A stretch of DNA of 40,310 nucleotides from Alphaproteobacteria bacterium (GCA_028691835.1 JAQUYN010000004.1:25890-66199), one strand, 5' to 3'; shown: positions 8,843 through 17,969, counted from the first letter of the stretch. Notes: generated from the letters alone by a model not told the origin. Numbers and translations: made by a program.

Positions 8843-9277
8843 TCAATCCCTATGGTACGGATGGCCGTTGTTAATCTGTTGCGCCCGATAGAGCTGCTCA
8901 ATCAGCATCACACGAACCATCTTGTGCGGCCATGTCTTACGTCCCAGACCAAGCGTGAAATCACTGCGAGCCTTCACTTCATCTGTAAGCCCATCCGCGC
9001 CGCCGATGATAAAAACCAATTCTGTGACGCCTTGACCCTGCCATGCAGAAACCTTATCGGCAAGCTCACGACTAGTCAGATCCTTCCCGTGTTCATCCAG
9101 CAAGACAACAAACGCCTTGGGCGGAAGGGCGGCGAGAATGGCCGCACCTTCAGCTTTCTGTGTTGGCGCCGCCAGCTCACGTATAGTCAAACTACCCGTA
9201 AGACGTTTCGAATATTCGGCGGCCAGTTCACCATAGGCTCCACGCGCTTTGCCAATGGCAATGAGCGTCAGCTTCAT
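8843..9277 (-). CDS. rlmH: 23S rRNA (pseudouridine1915-N3)-methyltransferase
   Basis: SPOUT-fold methyltransferase that methylates pseudouridine 1915 of 23S rRNA on assembled 70S ribosomes. 144 residues, the family size. Key blocks are LDEHGKDLTSRELA, FIIGGADGLTDEV (the SAM-binding knot) and the C-terminal KMVRVMLIEQLYRAQQINNGHPYHRD. The start is the ATG at 9277, which forms an ATGA overlap with the rsfS stop codon, so the two are translationally coupled. Both act on the large ribosomal subunit. Confidence 0.96.
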   Translation of the reverse strand: MKLTLIAIGKARGAYGELAAEYSKRLTGSLTIRELAAPTQKAEGAAILAALPPKAFVVLLDEHGKDLTSRELADKVSAWQGQGVTELVFIIGGADGLTDEVKARSDFTLGLGRKTWPHKMVRVMLIEQLYRAQQINNGHPYHRD

Positions 9278-10176
9278 TTTGAAACAGAGGGGCTTCGTGC
9301 CGACCAAATATCTTCAAGCTGATAATAGGTGCGCACTTCGGGCCGAAATAGATGGATCAAAACGTCTCCAGCATCGACCAAAACCCAGTCGCCTTGGGGC
9401 AGACCCTCAATGCGCAGTTTCTTCATACCGAGCTTAAAGAACGCTTCACGCAGATATTCTGCGATGGCAGACAACTGACGCGCTGAACCACCCGTGGCAA
9501 CGATGACATAGTCAGCAATAGGGCTACGCCCACGCAAATCGACACATACAATGCCCTCCGCCTTGCGATCATCAAGAACCTTCATGGCCGCGTCACGAAG
9601 ATACTCAGGAAGGCCCATAGGTTCACTTAATAAAACTGGCTTGGGGGCAACAGCTGCAACAGGCTTCTTTCTTCCGGCGAGAACAGCCTTTTTCGGTGCT
9701 GCCGCTTTCTTAACAGAAGCCCCCCCTTTCGCGATTAACTTCTTAGCCGCAGACATTTTGGTCTTGGCTGGAACGGCCTCCTTAGAAGAAACGGCTTTCT
9801 TAGAAGGGGCCGCCTTCTTCATGGTAACAACCGTCTTCGCCACAACAGCTTTCTTGGGCGCAACCTTTTTAGGAACGGCAACTTTCTTAGGAGTAGAAAC
9901 TTTCTTCGCGGCGGTTTTCTTGGCACCCGCTTTTTTGACAACAGCAGATTTCTTCGCGGCCACGATCTTAGCCGTACTCTTTTTGGCAACGGCCTTAGCA
10001 ACGGGCTTGGAGGCCGCCTTGGGGGCAACCTTTTTAACGGCCGCCTTGGTGCGGGCAGAAACCTTGGCTTTGGATACCGCCACTGACTTTTTAGCCGCAG
10101 GCGTCTTCCTCTTATTGGCAAGTTCCTTCTTTGTTGAGACTGTCTTGGCTTTTGGTGCTGTTTTCTTCGGTGGCAT
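9274..10176 (-). CDS. rsfS: Ribosomal silencing factor RsfS with a long histone-H1-like N-terminal extension
   Basis: RsfS binds ribosomal protein uL14 and blocks joining of the subunits, lowering translation in starvation. The RsfS domain is residues ~188-300 (LDDRKAEGIVCVDLRG, IADYVIVATGGSARQ, GDWVLVDAGDVLIHLFRPEVRTYYQLEDIW). It is preceded by about 185 residues made almost only of K, A, V, P, S and T in short repeats such as AAKK, PKKAV and VAKK, like the tails of bacterial H1-like proteins (AlgP, HC1). Normal RsfS is only 105-150 residues. The long start at 10176 has a good GGAG 8 bases upstream, while the internal Met187 has no ribosome site, so the extension is very likely translated. 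It could tether RsfS to rRNA or DNA; that is inference. Confidence 0.9.
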   Translation of the reverse strand: MPPKKTAPKAKTVSTKKELANKRKTPAAKKSVAVSKAKVSARTKAAVKKVAPKAASKPVAKAVAKKSTAKIVAAKKSAVVKKAGAKKTAAKKVSTPKKVAVPKKVAPKKAVVAKTVVTMKKAAPSKKAVSSKEAVPAKTKMSAAKKLIAKGGASVKKAAAPKKAVLAGRKKPVAAVAPKPVLLSEPMGLPEYLRDAAMKVLDDRKAEGIVCVDLRGRSPIADYVIVATGGSARQLSAIAEYLREAFFKLGMKKLRIEGLPQGDWVLVDAGDVLIHLFRPEVRTYYQLEDIWSARSPSVSK

Positions 10177-10216
10177 TAAAATATCTCCATGTTGGGCGAC
10201 TATGAGGTGATGTGTT

Positions 10217-10405
10217 TTATTTCAACTTATCGAGCGTAACACCACCGATAGAATGATCAATATCTTTCATTTCAACGATCTGGATTTTGACCCATTCCGG
10301 GGGAATATCAAACGTTGTAGCGGTCGCTTTCGCCAATTCCTCATGCAGCCGACGTTTCTTGTCTTCGCTGTGTCCAGACATAACATTAACCGTAATCCAA
10401 GGCAT
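10217..10405 (-). CDS. 4-oxalocrotonate tautomerase family protein
   Basis: A 62-residue protein of the tautomerase superfamily, small enzymes whose N-terminal proline acts as the catalytic base after removal of Met. It begins MPWITVNVMSGHSEDKKRRL, so Pro1 is in place, and the beta-alpha-beta pattern with IPPEWVKIQIVEM follows. AAGGA sits just upstream of the ATG at 10405; the longer frame runs back through a terminator and is not credible. It lies between the H1-like/nadD gene and rsfS, where most relatives have no such gene. The substrate is unknown; YusQ/XylH-type roles cannot be separated by sequence. Confidence 0.82.
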   Translation of the reverse strand: MPWITVNVMSGHSEDKKRRLHEELAKATATTFDIPPEWVKIQIVEMKDIDHSIGGVTLDKLK

Positions 10406-10442
10406 TCCTTTGTTCCTTTCAATAACGGACGGACTATGCATG

Positions 10443-10477
10443 AAAAAAACCCCGCCTGCAAGACAGGCGGGGTTTTT
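10443..10477 (-). terminator. Strong terminator after the nadD/H1-like gene (bidirectional shape)
   Basis: CCCCGCCTG (10450-10458) pairs perfectly with CAGGCGGGG (10464-10472) around 5 bases. On the - strand the stem is followed by seven T, and on the + strand by five T. It ends transcription of the nadD frame 17 bases after its stop codon, so the tautomerase and rsfS genes probably need read-through or their own promoter. Confidence 0.9.
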
Positions 10478-10493
10478 GATCGAAGCACCAAGC

Positions 10494-10748
10494 TTATTTC
10501 TTCTTGGCAACTTTCTTAGCTGCTGGCTTCTTAGCAACTGTCTTCTTCACGGCCTTCTTGACTGTCGCCTTCTTGGCAACGGCCTTCTTGGCAGCTGGCT
10601 TCTTAACGGCTGTCTTTTTAGCAACGGCCTTCCTGGCAGCTGGCTTCTTTACAGCGGTCTTCTTAGCAACGGCCTTCTTGGCAGCTGGCTTCTTAGCAAC
10701 TGTCTTCTTAGCTGCTGTTTTCTTAGCGGCGGGTTTCTTAACAACCAT
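10494..10748 (-). CDS. Histone-H1-like Lys/Ala-rich protein, nested in frame at the 3' end of nadD
   Basis: 84 residues built of [10 protein letters not shown] and TVAKK pentad repeats (for example [15 protein letters not shown]), with no acidic residues. Such proteins bind DNA or RNA non-specifically and can condense the nucleoid (compare AlgP, HC1 and H1-like proteins). The ATG at 10748 has a strong AAGGAG 8 bases upstream, which strongly suggests an independent product. No stop codon separates it from nadD: the same frame runs from NadD straight through. It may thus be made both alone and as the tail of a NadD fusion. A strong terminator follows. Relation to the H1-like parts of RsfS and RpoD in this window is by composition only. 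Confidence 0.75.
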   Translation of the reverse strand: MVVKKPAAKKTAAKKTVAKKPAAKKAVAKKTAVKKPAARKAVAKKTAVKKPAAKKAVAKKATVKKAVKKTVAKKPAAKKVAKKK

Positions 10749-11387
10749 TTTGATGACTCCTTCGTTAGATGAGTTGGTACTAGAAGTGAACTTACTCTGT
10801 TGCCTTATCTGCGACGCAGAAACCGGATTCAACACATTGTCCAAGACCACCCAAGCAGGTGACTTGGAGACGACCACATCCTTGGCCGACGCTAAAGGCA
10901 TCTTGGCTTTTGCGAATGTCGCTTCAGCCACTCCTCGTACGCGGGGGTCAGAATAACCTGATCTGAGAAAAACAGCAATCGGAACCTCACTAAAAATCTT
11001 GCGCCACGATTTCCATAAATGGATGGTTGCGAGGTTGTCTTGCCCCATCAACCAGACAAAATTTGTGCGTGGAAATTTTCGTTTCAGTGCGCGCAAAAGG
11101 TCGATGGTAAAACGTGTTTGAAGGACATCTTCAATGTCGGTCACAATGATCTTTTTATGGGGGGCTGCAATCACTTTTGCGCGTGCGACACGCGTTGCCA
11201 AAGATTGCATTTCATCCCGTGTTTTTAGGGGATTTTGTGGCGATACCACCCACCAGATTTGATCAAGATGCAGACGCTTAATTGCATAAAGACTCATGGC
11301 AACATGGCCTTCATGCGCGGGATTAAATGACCCCCCGAAAAGACCGATGCGACGACCAGAAAAATTTGTATCAAGAAGCGATATCAT
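10494..11387 (-). CDS. nadD: Nicotinate-nucleotide adenylyltransferase, reading frame continues into an H1-like tail
   Basis: Joins nicotinate mononucleotide and ATP to make deamido-NAD in NAD synthesis. The nucleotidyltransferase signature [16 protein letters not shown] is near the N-terminus; [21 protein letters not shown] and the C-terminal SASQIRQ (the usual SSTxIR motif) follow. The enzyme part is about 200 residues, the normal length. Instead of a stop, a Ser/Thr/Asn linker leads in frame into the 84-residue Lys/Ala repeat protein, giving 297 residues. Either this is a true fusion or the stop codon was lost. The ATG at 11387 is preferred over a TTG at 11399; its ribosome site is weak. 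It diverges from clpS. Confidence 0.88.
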   Translation of the reverse strand: MISLLDTNFSGRRIGLFGGSFNPAHEGHVAMSLYAIKRLHLDQIWWVVSPQNPLKTRDEMQSLATRVARAKVIAAPHKKIIVTDIEDVLQTRFTIDLLRALKRKFPRTNFVWLMGQDNLATIHLWKSWRKIFSEVPIAVFLRSGYSDPRVRGVAEATFAKAKMPLASAKDVVVSKSPAWVVLDNVLNPVSASQIRQQSKFTSSTNSSNEGVIKMVVKKPAAKKTAAKKTVAKKPAAKKAVAKKTAVKKPAARKAVAKKTAVKKPAAKKAVAKKATVKKAVKKTVAKKPAAKKVAKKK

Positions 11388-11489
11388 GACGCGAAACAAC
11401 CCTCAAAATGACTCAAAACATACTGTTGCAAATCGTACACACTTTCCATCTATTTGTCTTCTCTTTCGTCTCTGTGCTAGGATTGAGTC

Positions 11490-11846
11490 ATGACAAACAT
11501 CTACTGCCCCTCTTTTTGCGCGAAGCGAACGGATCACCAAAACGGTGATTCACCGCATACAGATCTTGCTGTTAAAGAGAAAACGAAAACGCAAAAACCA
11601 TCACTGTACAAAGTTTTCATTTTGAATGACGACTACACACCGATGGAATTTGTCGTCGAGATTCTGGAATCCATTTTCAAAAAGACGCACGAGGAAGCCA
11701 TGAGAATTATGATGCATGTGCATCGCAAAGGCTCTGGCCTCTGCGGCGTCTATACCTTCGACATTGCGGAAACAAAGGTAACGCAGGTTGTTCAAGCCGC
11801 GCGTATGGCTCAACACCCGCTTCAGTGCATCATGGAGAGAGAATAG
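11490..11846 (+). CDS. clpS: ATP-dependent Clp protease adaptor ClpS
   Basis: Binds substrates with N-end-rule destabilising residues and hands them to ClpAP. 118 residues: a flexible N-terminus (~35) needed to engage ClpA, then the core [19 protein letters not shown] (the substrate pocket with N, D and M), [16 protein letters not shown] and the C-terminal block. The ATG at 11490 has AGGAT upstream. clpA follows about 550 bases downstream on the same strand, but a small - strand gene lies between them, so the usual clpS-clpA operon is interrupted here. Confidence 0.96.
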   Translation: MTNIYCPSFCAKRTDHQNGDSPHTDLAVKEKTKTQKPSLYKVFILNDDYTPMEFVVEILESIFKKTHEEAMRIMMHVHRKGSGLCGVYTFDIAETKVTQVVQAARMAQHPLQCIMERE

Positions 11847-11855
11847 CCGCGGCCA

Positions 11856-12242
11856 TTAAAGCTTGTTTTGAGGCTGCTGCCGTACGATCTGCCGAACATA
11901 ATCAAGCCTGATACTTGCCGCAACCAACTCTGCAAGCTTCTCTTGTGAAGCCTTATCTGTCGGCGCAAGACAATTCGTAAGAAAGTTCACGTCGCTCATA
12001 TTTGGATCGCTGCAAGACCCACCAGCCTTATGTGCGACACGTTTCTTTACGTCACCCGGCTTGATGTGCGTAACGTGATGGCCCTTTGGCCCTGGATCCC
12101 CCGAACGAAGCGCAACAGTCAACCCCAGAAAAGACGGAACGACAAGAATACAAACAGCACTCTTCAGCGAAGACCTCAACGCCGACTTTAAGATTGAGTC
12201 TTGGGGCCGCGTTACACGGTTCTCTTTTTTGACCGCCATCAT
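11856..12242 (-). CDS. Hypothetical protein with one N-terminal membrane segment
   Basis: Not recognised. About 128 residues: a basic N-terminus (~30 residues), one hydrophobic stretch (SAVCILVVPSFLGLTVAL, ~30-48) that could be a signal anchor, then a hydrophilic region with two cysteines (GGSCSDPN and NCLAP) and a C-terminal helix rich in Q, R and L. This points to an anchored periplasmic protein, possibly with one disulphide. There are tandem ATG codons at 12242 and 12239 with GAGG just upstream. It converges on clpS, 9 bases from its end, and splits clpS from clpA. Confidence 0.6.
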   Translation of the reverse strand: MMAVKKENRVTRPQDSILKSALRSSLKSAVCILVVPSFLGLTVALRSGDPGPKGHHVTHIKPGDVKKRVAHKAGGSCSDPNMSDVNFLTNCLAPTDKASQEKLAELVAASIRLDYVRQIVRQQPQNKL

Positions 12243-12398
12243 AAACCTCAAAAAATCACGTCAACTATGCCTCGCATCATAGCACAAAATGGACACTCAA
12301 TTATTAACCGCAAGCCTAAAAGTAATTCATTTCCCCTGTTCTTAACCTTCGATTAAGGATAATATATTCCTCACTGTCCTTACGAAGAGGTAGCCGTC

Positions 12399-14681
12399 AT
12401 GATTTCCCACCACCTTGAGGACTCCCTGCGCCGCGCCCTTGAGATCGCAAGTGGCCATCGTCACGAGTATGCGACGCTTGAACACTTGCTTCTATCCCTT
12501 ACACAGGACCCTGATGCCGTAAGTGTCCTTAATGGGTGCCATGTCGATCTGGACAAACTGCGCGCAGATCTTGAAGGCTATCTCAACGACGATCTTGACG
12601 TTCTCATATCCGACCGCCCCAACGAGCCTCAACCAACGACAGGATTCCACCGCGTCCTTCAACGCGCAGTGATCCAAATTCAATCAGCGGGTCGCGACGA
12701 AGTGACGGGGGCCCATCTTCTCATCGCCCTGTTTCATGAACGTGACAGCCACGCCGTGTTCTTCTTACAATCGCAGAACATGTCGCGACTTGATGCCATC
12801 AGCTATATGTCCCATGGAATTGTGAAGGCCCAAGGCGCATCCAGCGCCGATCCGCACGACCCGGATATGGCGGAAAGCAAAAAAGGCCCCGAAGCCTTGG
12901 AAGCCTATTGTGTGAACCTCAACCAAAAAGCCGCCGAGGGGAAAATCGATCCCCTGATTGGACGAGAGTCCGAAGTTGAACGCACGATCCAAATCCTTTG
13001 CCGCCGTCAAAAGAATAACCCGCTTTATGTGGGCGATCCGGGCGTTGGCAAGACGGCGATTGCCGAAGGTCTGGCCTTGCGTATTATCAAAGGCGAAGTA
13101 CCGGACATTCTCAAGAGCGTGATTATTTTCGCGCTTGCTATGGGGGCGCTTGTCGCAGGCACACGCTTTCGCGGCGACTTTGAAGAGCGCCTCAAAAACG
13201 TTTTGACCGAAATCAAAAAGCTCACGGGCTCGATTTTATTTATCGACGAGATCCACACGGTGATCGGTGCGGGGGCCACGTCCAGCGGCTCGCTGGATGC
13301 CTCGAACCTCCTGAAACCCGCCTTGGCGAATGGCGAGATCCGCTGCATAGGATCGACAACCTATAAAGAGTTCCGTGGCACCTTTGAAAAAGACCATGCC
13401 CTGAACCGCCGTTTTCAGAAAGTTGACATCAACGAACCTTCCGTTGAAGAATCCATCCGCATCCTGATGGGCCTCAAATCCGCGTATGAATCCTTCCACG
13501 ATGTGCGTTATAGCAACGAGGCTTTACAAGCCGCCGTCAAGCTTTCCGCCCGTCACATTCATGATCGCAAGCTTCCCGACAAAGCCATCGACGTGATTGA
13601 TGAAAGCGGAGCCGCCCAACGCCTGCTTCCTGAAAAGTCGCGCAAACGGCACATCACAACAAAGGACATCGAAGCCATCGTGGCCAAGATCGCCCGCATT
13701 CCACCCAAGAATGTCTCGCAAGATGACCGCACCCTTCTCAAAAATCTCGACCGCGATCTGAAGGCTATGGTCTATGGCCAAGACGAAGCCATCAACGCGC
13801 TATCCAGTGCGGTTAAACTTTCCCGCGCTGGCCTACGCGAGCCAGAAAAACCGGTAGGTTCCTATCTCTTTTCCGGCCCCACGGGTGTTGGCAAAACCGA
13901 AGTCGCCCGTCAACTCGCTCAGAATATGGGCATTGAGTTGAAACGCTTCGACATGTCCGAATACATGGAAAAGCACAGCATCTCGCGCCTCATTGGGGCC
14001 CCTCCCGGCTATGTCGGGTTTGAACAAGGGGGGCTTCTGACCGATGCCGTAGATCAAATGCCGCATTGTGTGCTTCTCCTCGACGAGATTGAAAAGGCAC
14101 ATCCCGACCTCTTCAGCATTCTGCTTCAAGTCATGGATCATGGACAACTGACGGACCATAACGGCAAGAGCATATCATTCCGCAACGTCATCCTGATCAT
14201 GACAACGAACGCGGGGGCAGCAGAACTTGCCCGTCCTGCGATAGGCTTTGAGCGCACCCACCGTGAAGGCGAAGATAGAGAGGCGATTACGCGCCTCTTC
14301 CCGCCAGAGTTCCGCAACAGGCTTGACGCTGTCATTCCCTTCAAATCTCTGACCCAAGACACAATCGAGCGCGTCGTGGACAAGTTCGTCATCCAACTTG
14401 AGGGCCAACTGGCAGATCGGGGGATAACCATCACCCTGTCACCCGCTGCCTGCACATGGCTCGCAAAGAAAGGGTATGATCCGCTTCTTGGGGCACGCCC
14501 CCTCTCCCGCGCCATGCAAGACCATCTCAAAAAGCCGATGGCAGAGGAACTTCTATTTGGGTCCCTTCAAAAAGGAGGACACGTCACCGTGGAGCTGGAC
14601 ACGAGCACCCAAGCCCTCTCCTTCGCCTATGAAAAGACCAAAGACCAAACGCCCGTTAAGGAGGGCGTCAAAGGCCGATAA
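12399..14681 (+). CDS. clpA: ATP-dependent Clp protease ATP-binding subunit ClpA
   Basis: Hexameric AAA+ unfoldase that feeds proteins into ClpP. 760 residues, the usual length. In order: N-terminal repeat domain ([24 protein letters not shown]), the D1 module with Walker A GDPGVGKT and Walker B ILFIDEIH, and the D2 module with Walker A GPTGVGKT, Walker [14 protein letters not shown] and sensor-2 region LGARPLSRA. The ClpP-docking loop is IGF (AIGFERTH). There is no long middle domain, which separates it from ClpB. GAAGAGG precedes the ATG at 12399. The 147 bases upstream hold a candidate -10 (GATAAT/TATATT near 12358-12367) and no gene. Confidence 0.97.
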   Translation: MISHHLEDSLRRALEIASGHRHEYATLEHLLLSLTQDPDAVSVLNGCHVDLDKLRADLEGYLNDDLDVLISDRPNEPQPTTGFHRVLQRAVIQIQSAGRDEVTGAHLLIALFHERDSHAVFFLQSQNMSRLDAISYMSHGIVKAQGASSADPHDPDMAESKKGPEALEAYCVNLNQKAAEGKIDPLIGRESEVERTIQILCRRQKNNPLYVGDPGVGKTAIAEGLALRIIKGEVPDILKSVIIFALAMGALVAGTRFRGDFEERLKNVLTEIKKLTGSILFIDEIHTVIGAGATSSGSLDASNLLKPALANGEIRCIGSTTYKEFRGTFEKDHALNRRFQKVDINEPSVEESIRILMGLKSAYESFHDVRYSNEALQAAVKLSARHIHDRKLPDKAIDVIDESGAAQRLLPEKSRKRHITTKDIEAIVAKIARIPPKNVSQDDRTLLKNLDRDLKAMVYGQDEAINALSSAVKLSRAGLREPEKPVGSYLFSGPTGVGKTEVARQLAQNMGIELKRFDMSEYMEKHSISRLIGAPPGYVGFEQGGLLTDAVDQMPHCVLLLDEIEKAHPDLFSILLQVMDHGQLTDHNGKSISFRNVILIMTTNAGAAELARPAIGFERTHREGEDREAITRLFPPEFRNRLDAVIPFKSLTQDTIERVVDKFVIQLEGQLADRGITITLSPAACTWLAKKGYDPLLGARPLSRAMQDHLKKPMAEELLFGSLQKGGHVTVELDTSTQALSFAYEKTKDQTPVKEGVKGR

Positions 14682-14725
14682 TTAACCAAAATGAGACCAC
14701 ACGCGTCCTATCTGCCGAGACAGAT

Positions 14726-15238
14726 TTGTCTTCATACACACCTGATCATCGTCGTTTAGGTCAGAAAATTGACATCTCCTTTAATAAGAGTGGCCACAAA
14801 GAGATTAAAGTAACGACCTTAATGACTGACCCAGAAACCAAGCTAACTGATACTGGTTTTGCTCAAGTCAATGAAGGCGATAGTTTTATTATTCTCTCTT
14901 CGGGTGGGGATAAAACTTTGCTCGCCGCGTCCGAGCAAACCGTTGCCGGAATCATCAACGGCATCAATGAGAGTGATGACTGTATGGTCACCAAAGTCCT
15001 CAATATAAAGAATACCCTTTTTGACAACAATATGTTCTCATTAGTCATGGCTGCCGACGAAGTTTTTAAAACAGGCAAGACTCCTAGTCTTTGGGACCGC
15101 ATCAAAGGTAAGTATGTGGATATTTTTGGCGTCCGAGGCAAGGACAACAATGAACCTGATTCATTCAACGTTCCTACGCATGAAAAATATGCTCCTGGAG
15201 GAAAAGTCACGCCTTTTTCTTACAAACTCGGTTCATAA
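14726..15238 (+). CDS. Hypothetical protein; possible remnant of a PP2C-type phosphatase domain
   Basis: No firm identification. 170 residues, soluble. The stretch EGDSFIILSSGGDKTLLAAS, followed about 50 residues later by LFDNNMFSLVMAAD, has the spacing and look of the C-terminal half of PP2C phosphatases (the pattern DxFLILASDGLWD ... DNITVVVV). The key Asp of the DG pair reads GG here and the N-terminal half is absent. If the likeness is real this is an inactive fragment. The start is uncertain: TTG 14726 is given; the frame stays open to an ATT near 14681 with no ATG. It follows clpA by 44 bases and ends at a bidirectional terminator. Its base use looks more AT-rich than clpA. Confidence 0.55.
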   Translation: MSSYTPDHRRLGQKIDISFNKSGHKEIKVTTLMTDPETKLTDTGFAQVNEGDSFIILSSGGDKTLLAASEQTVAGIINGINESDDCMVTKVLNIKNTLFDNNMFSLVMAADEVFKTGKTPSLWDRIKGKYVDIFGVRGKDNNEPDSFNVPTHEKYAPGGKVTPFSYKLGS

Positions 15239-15271
15239 TCGCGGCACCTTTTTATTCAACCGTTGAACATC

Positions 15272-15304
15272 AAAAAAGCCCGGCTGTTTCCAGTCGGGCT
15301 TTTT
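15272..15304. terminator. Bidirectional terminator between convergent genes
   Basis: GCCCGGCTG (15278-15286) pairs with CAGTCGGGC (15291-15299), one G-T pair, with a 4-base loop. Six A precede and five T follow, so it can serve the + strand hypothetical gene and the - strand parvulin gene. Confidence 0.85.
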
Positions 15305-15327
15305 CTTTATCAACAACAAGAAGAAGA

Positions 15328-16209
15328 TTACTTCTTATCTTCCTTCTTGTCGGCCTTGACCTTCATAGGTGTGCCGTCAAAGTTGAAGCGTTCGACCTTG
15401 GCCTTGGCTTCCATATCCTTGATGACCTGACCGACGATTTCTTGGCCAACCTGATTACGTAGTTGATCCTTCACTTCAGAAAGAGGAGGAGGCGACGACT
15501 TGCGCCGATCCTCAATCTTGATAATGTGATAGCCAAAATCGGACTTCACAGGCTTTTCGCTGATGTCACCGACCTTCATACCAAAGGCGGCTTCGGCAAA
15601 AGGTTTGACCATCGCGCTGCGCGGGAAATAGCCAAGATCACCGCCCTGCTTGGCTGAACCGGTGTCTTTCGACTTGTCCGTGGCCAGCTTAGCGAAATCT
15701 GCGCCGTCCTTGATCTGTTTCAACAAATCCTTTGCTTCACTTTCGGTCGGGACCAAGATATGACGGGCGCGAACTTCATCTTCTGGCTTAAACTTAGCCG
15801 AAAGCTCGTTATAGCGGGCCTTGATCTTATCTTCGGTAATCTTAGGGGCAACCGTCTTGCGAATATAAGCGTCAGCAACAATTTGCGCTTCGGCATCCTT
15901 AACGCGTTCCTTAACTTCCTTATCATTCTGCAATTTTTCGGCATAGCCCTTCGCAGAAACCATCTTGGTCACGATGGCCTTTTCAAGAAGCTGCGGGTAA
16001 ATCATCTGTGGAGGAAGATTGGCCGCTTGGCTACCCATCGATTGCAATTCACGAACAACGTCCGAGCGCATAATGGGCTCACCGTTGACGCGGGCAACAA
16101 CTAGATCTTCTGTAGGAGAAGCGGTGGCAGGCTTGTCTGCAGCGACAGCTGGCAGAGCCAAAGCCCCCAGCGCCAAAGCGAGCGTAGCCACACGAAGCAT
16201 TTTCGACAT
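15328..16209 (-). CDS. Periplasmic parvulin-type peptidyl-prolyl cis-trans isomerase
   Basis: Folding factor of the SurA/PrsA/PpiC group. 293 residues: a signal peptide (MSKMLRVATLALALGALALPAVAADK, cleavage near residue 23), a helical chaperone region (~35-130, DLVVARVNGEPIMRSDVVREL), one parvulin domain (EVRARHILVPTESEAKDLL, GGDLGYFPRSAMVKPFAEAAF, SDFGYHIIKIEDRR) and a Lys-rich tail. The isomerase histidines (RARHIL and GYHII) are kept. AAGGGA precedes the ATG at 16209. It is monocistronic, between two terminators. It probably assists outer-membrane or cell-wall proteins. No lipobox cysteine is present, so it is soluble or loosely bound. Confidence 0.9.
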   Translation of the reverse strand: MSKMLRVATLALALGALALPAVAADKPATASPTEDLVVARVNGEPIMRSDVVRELQSMGSQAANLPPQMIYPQLLEKAIVTKMVSAKGYAEKLQNDKEVKERVKDAEAQIVADAYIRKTVAPKITEDKIKARYNELSAKFKPEDEVRARHILVPTESEAKDLLKQIKDGADFAKLATDKSKDTGSAKQGGDLGYFPRSAMVKPFAEAAFGMKVGDISEKPVKSDFGYHIIKIEDRRKSSPPPLSEVKDQLRNQVGQEIVGQVIKDMEAKAKVERFNFDGTPMKVKADKKEDKK

Positions 16210-16667
16210 GTCAGTTTCCCTTTGTTAAAACTAAAATAGCAGCGCGGCCAGAATAACCAAGCCACACCCAGACTCTGATCCGAATCTAGCACTTAAATTG
16301 TGGCACGATTACGGATGCCGGGCAATTGCGAAAAACCCTGTTTGCGTTTGCCCCGGAAACAAACCGCACAGAGAATATTCGCATTGACCGATTGCCACGA
16401 CCACCGATCCACCCCACCTTTTGTTGCGCCATAAAAAAGGCCATCATCCCCCCGATGATAGCCCGCCCTTTTTCCTATTCTTGCCGTTTCGCTTCGCCAC
16501 CCCCATTGTTTGCCCCCAACTTTTGGGCGCAGCTCCGCGTAACATTGTCAATAACACAACACCCCTGCCCCTGTCAACAGATATTTCCGCCTACATGAAA
16601 GATTTTTCATCTTTATGGTTAACAATAAACGTCGCTTGATACACGTCAGTTCATAGACGGATTGACA
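16210..16667. other. Intergenic region between fabF and the parvulin gene
   Basis: 458 bases. The part next to 16210 should hold the parvulin promoter. The middle contains the terminator at 16433-16473. Short open frames across it have biased, proline- and phenylalanine-rich translations and no ribosome sites; I see no gene here. Confidence 0.5.
16433..16473 (-). terminator. Terminator downstream of fabF
   Basis: On the - strand, GGCTATCATC pairs with GATGATGGCC (one mismatch, 5-base loop; + strand 16439-16463) and is followed by six T. It lies about 200 bases beyond the fabF stop, so the acpP-fabF message would have a long 3' tail. Five T also follow on the + strand. Confidence 0.7.
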
Positions 16668-17927
16668 TTAAACCTTGCGGAAGATCAAGCTGGCGTTTGT
16701 GCCACCGAAGCCAAAGGAATTGGAAAGAACCGTTGTGAGTTTCTTTTCCTTGGCTTTAAGCGGAACCAAATCCACGCCCAGACATGTCTCAGAAACCTCT
16801 TCCAGATTCAAGGTCGGTGGAACAAGGCTCGTCTGCATGGCCTTCAAGCAATAGATCGCCTCGACCGCGCCAGCAGCGCCGAGCAGGTGACCAACAGCTG
16901 ACTTCGTCGAAGACATAGAAGTCTTACTGATTGCATCCCCCATCAAACGCTTGACGGCACGGACTTCGATCTCATCACCAAGCTGCGTGGATGTGCCATG
17001 AGCGTTGATATAATCAATTTCGTCTGGCGAAATCCCTGCACGTGTGACAGCAGCCTTCATGGCGCGATAACCACCATTTCCATCTTCTGCTGGGGCCGAC
17101 ATGTGATAAGCATCACCGGACAGACCATATCCAATAACTTCACCGTAAATCTTAGCGCCACGGGCCTTGGCGTGTTCATACTCTTCAAGCACGAGAACCC
17201 CAGCGCCTTCCCCCATCACAAATCCGTCGCGACCTTTATCATACGGGCGCGAGGCTTTTTCCGGCGTGGCATTATACGATGTAGAAAGGGCACGCATAGC
17301 GCAAAACCCAGCCATCGCAATGCGGCAAACGGAAGCTTCCGTCCCACCGGCGACCATCACATCGGCATCGCCCGTCATAATGAAACGTGCAGCATCGCCA
17401 ATTGAGTGAGATCCCGTCGCGCACGCCGTCACAACAGAATGATTAGGACCACGAAGACCATGTTTGATCGAGACTTGTCCCGAAGCCAGATTGATCAGGC
17501 TACGCGGGATAAAGAAAGGAGAAACACGGCGGGGCCCCTTATCGTGAAGGACGATAGATGTCTCATATATCTCATTGAGCCCACCAATCCCCGAACCGAT
17601 CAAAACACCAGCGCGTTCGCTAGCTTCGTCGTTTTCAGGTTTGTACCCTGAATCGGCAATGGCCTCATCCGCCGCAGCCATAGCGTAATGGATAAAGATA
17701 TCCATTTTCTTCTGGTCTTTGGGTTCGACGAAACGATCACAGTTGAACTCACCCGCACCGTCACCGCGAGGAACCTGTCCGGCCACTTGGCTCGACAGAT
17801 CCTCAACGTTGAAGCCCGTAATTTTGCGAATGCCTGTTTGCCCCGCAGTGATGCGCGACCAATTAAGATCCACACCAACGCCGAGCGGCGAAAGCATTCC
17901 CAGACCTGTGACTACGACTCGTCTCAT
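16668..17927 (-). CDS. fabF: Beta-ketoacyl-ACP synthase II
   Basis: Extends acyl-ACP by condensation with malonyl-ACP in fatty-acid synthesis. 419 residues, the usual length. The catalytic triad is clear: Cys169 in VTACATGSHS, His310 in NAHGTSTQLGD, and His347 in TKSAVGHLLGAAG, with Lys342 just before. The family start RRVVVTGLGMLSPLG supports the ATG at 17927 over the one at 17942. It lies 42 bases after acpP, its substrate carrier, in the same direction. Confidence 0.97.
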   Translation of the reverse strand: MRRVVVTGLGMLSPLGVGVDLNWSRITAGQTGIRKITGFNVEDLSSQVAGQVPRGDGAGEFNCDRFVEPKDQKKMDIFIHYAMAAADEAIADSGYKPENDEASERAGVLIGSGIGGLNEIYETSIVLHDKGPRRVSPFFIPRSLINLASGQVSIKHGLRGPNHSVVTACATGSHSIGDAARFIMTGDADVMVAGGTEASVCRIAMAGFCAMRALSTSYNATPEKASRPYDKGRDGFVMGEGAGVLVLEEYEHAKARGAKIYGEVIGYGLSGDAYHMSAPAEDGNGGYRAMKAAVTRAGISPDEIDYINAHGTSTQLGDEIEVRAVKRLMGDAISKTSMSSTKSAVGHLLGAAGAVEAIYCLKAMQTSLVPPTLNLEEVSETCLGVDLVPLKAKEKKLTTVLSNSFGFGGTNASLIFRKV

Positions 17928-17969
17928 ATGATTTCTGTCCATGCCGAAAACAGAGGAAGGAAAGCCAAC

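Noticed and set aside
9551..10210. Long + strand open frame opposite rsfS, Ala/Phe/Leu-rich
   Set aside because: It mirrors the Lys/Ala codons of the real - strand gene and has no ribosome site or family signature.
10504..10956. + strand open frames opposite the H1-like repeats
   Set aside because: Repetitive translation of AAG/GCC codons in antisense; no independent support.
16326..16639. Short + strand frames between fabF and the parvulin gene
   Set aside because: Overlapping, proline/phenylalanine-biased, no ribosome site, and they cross a terminator.
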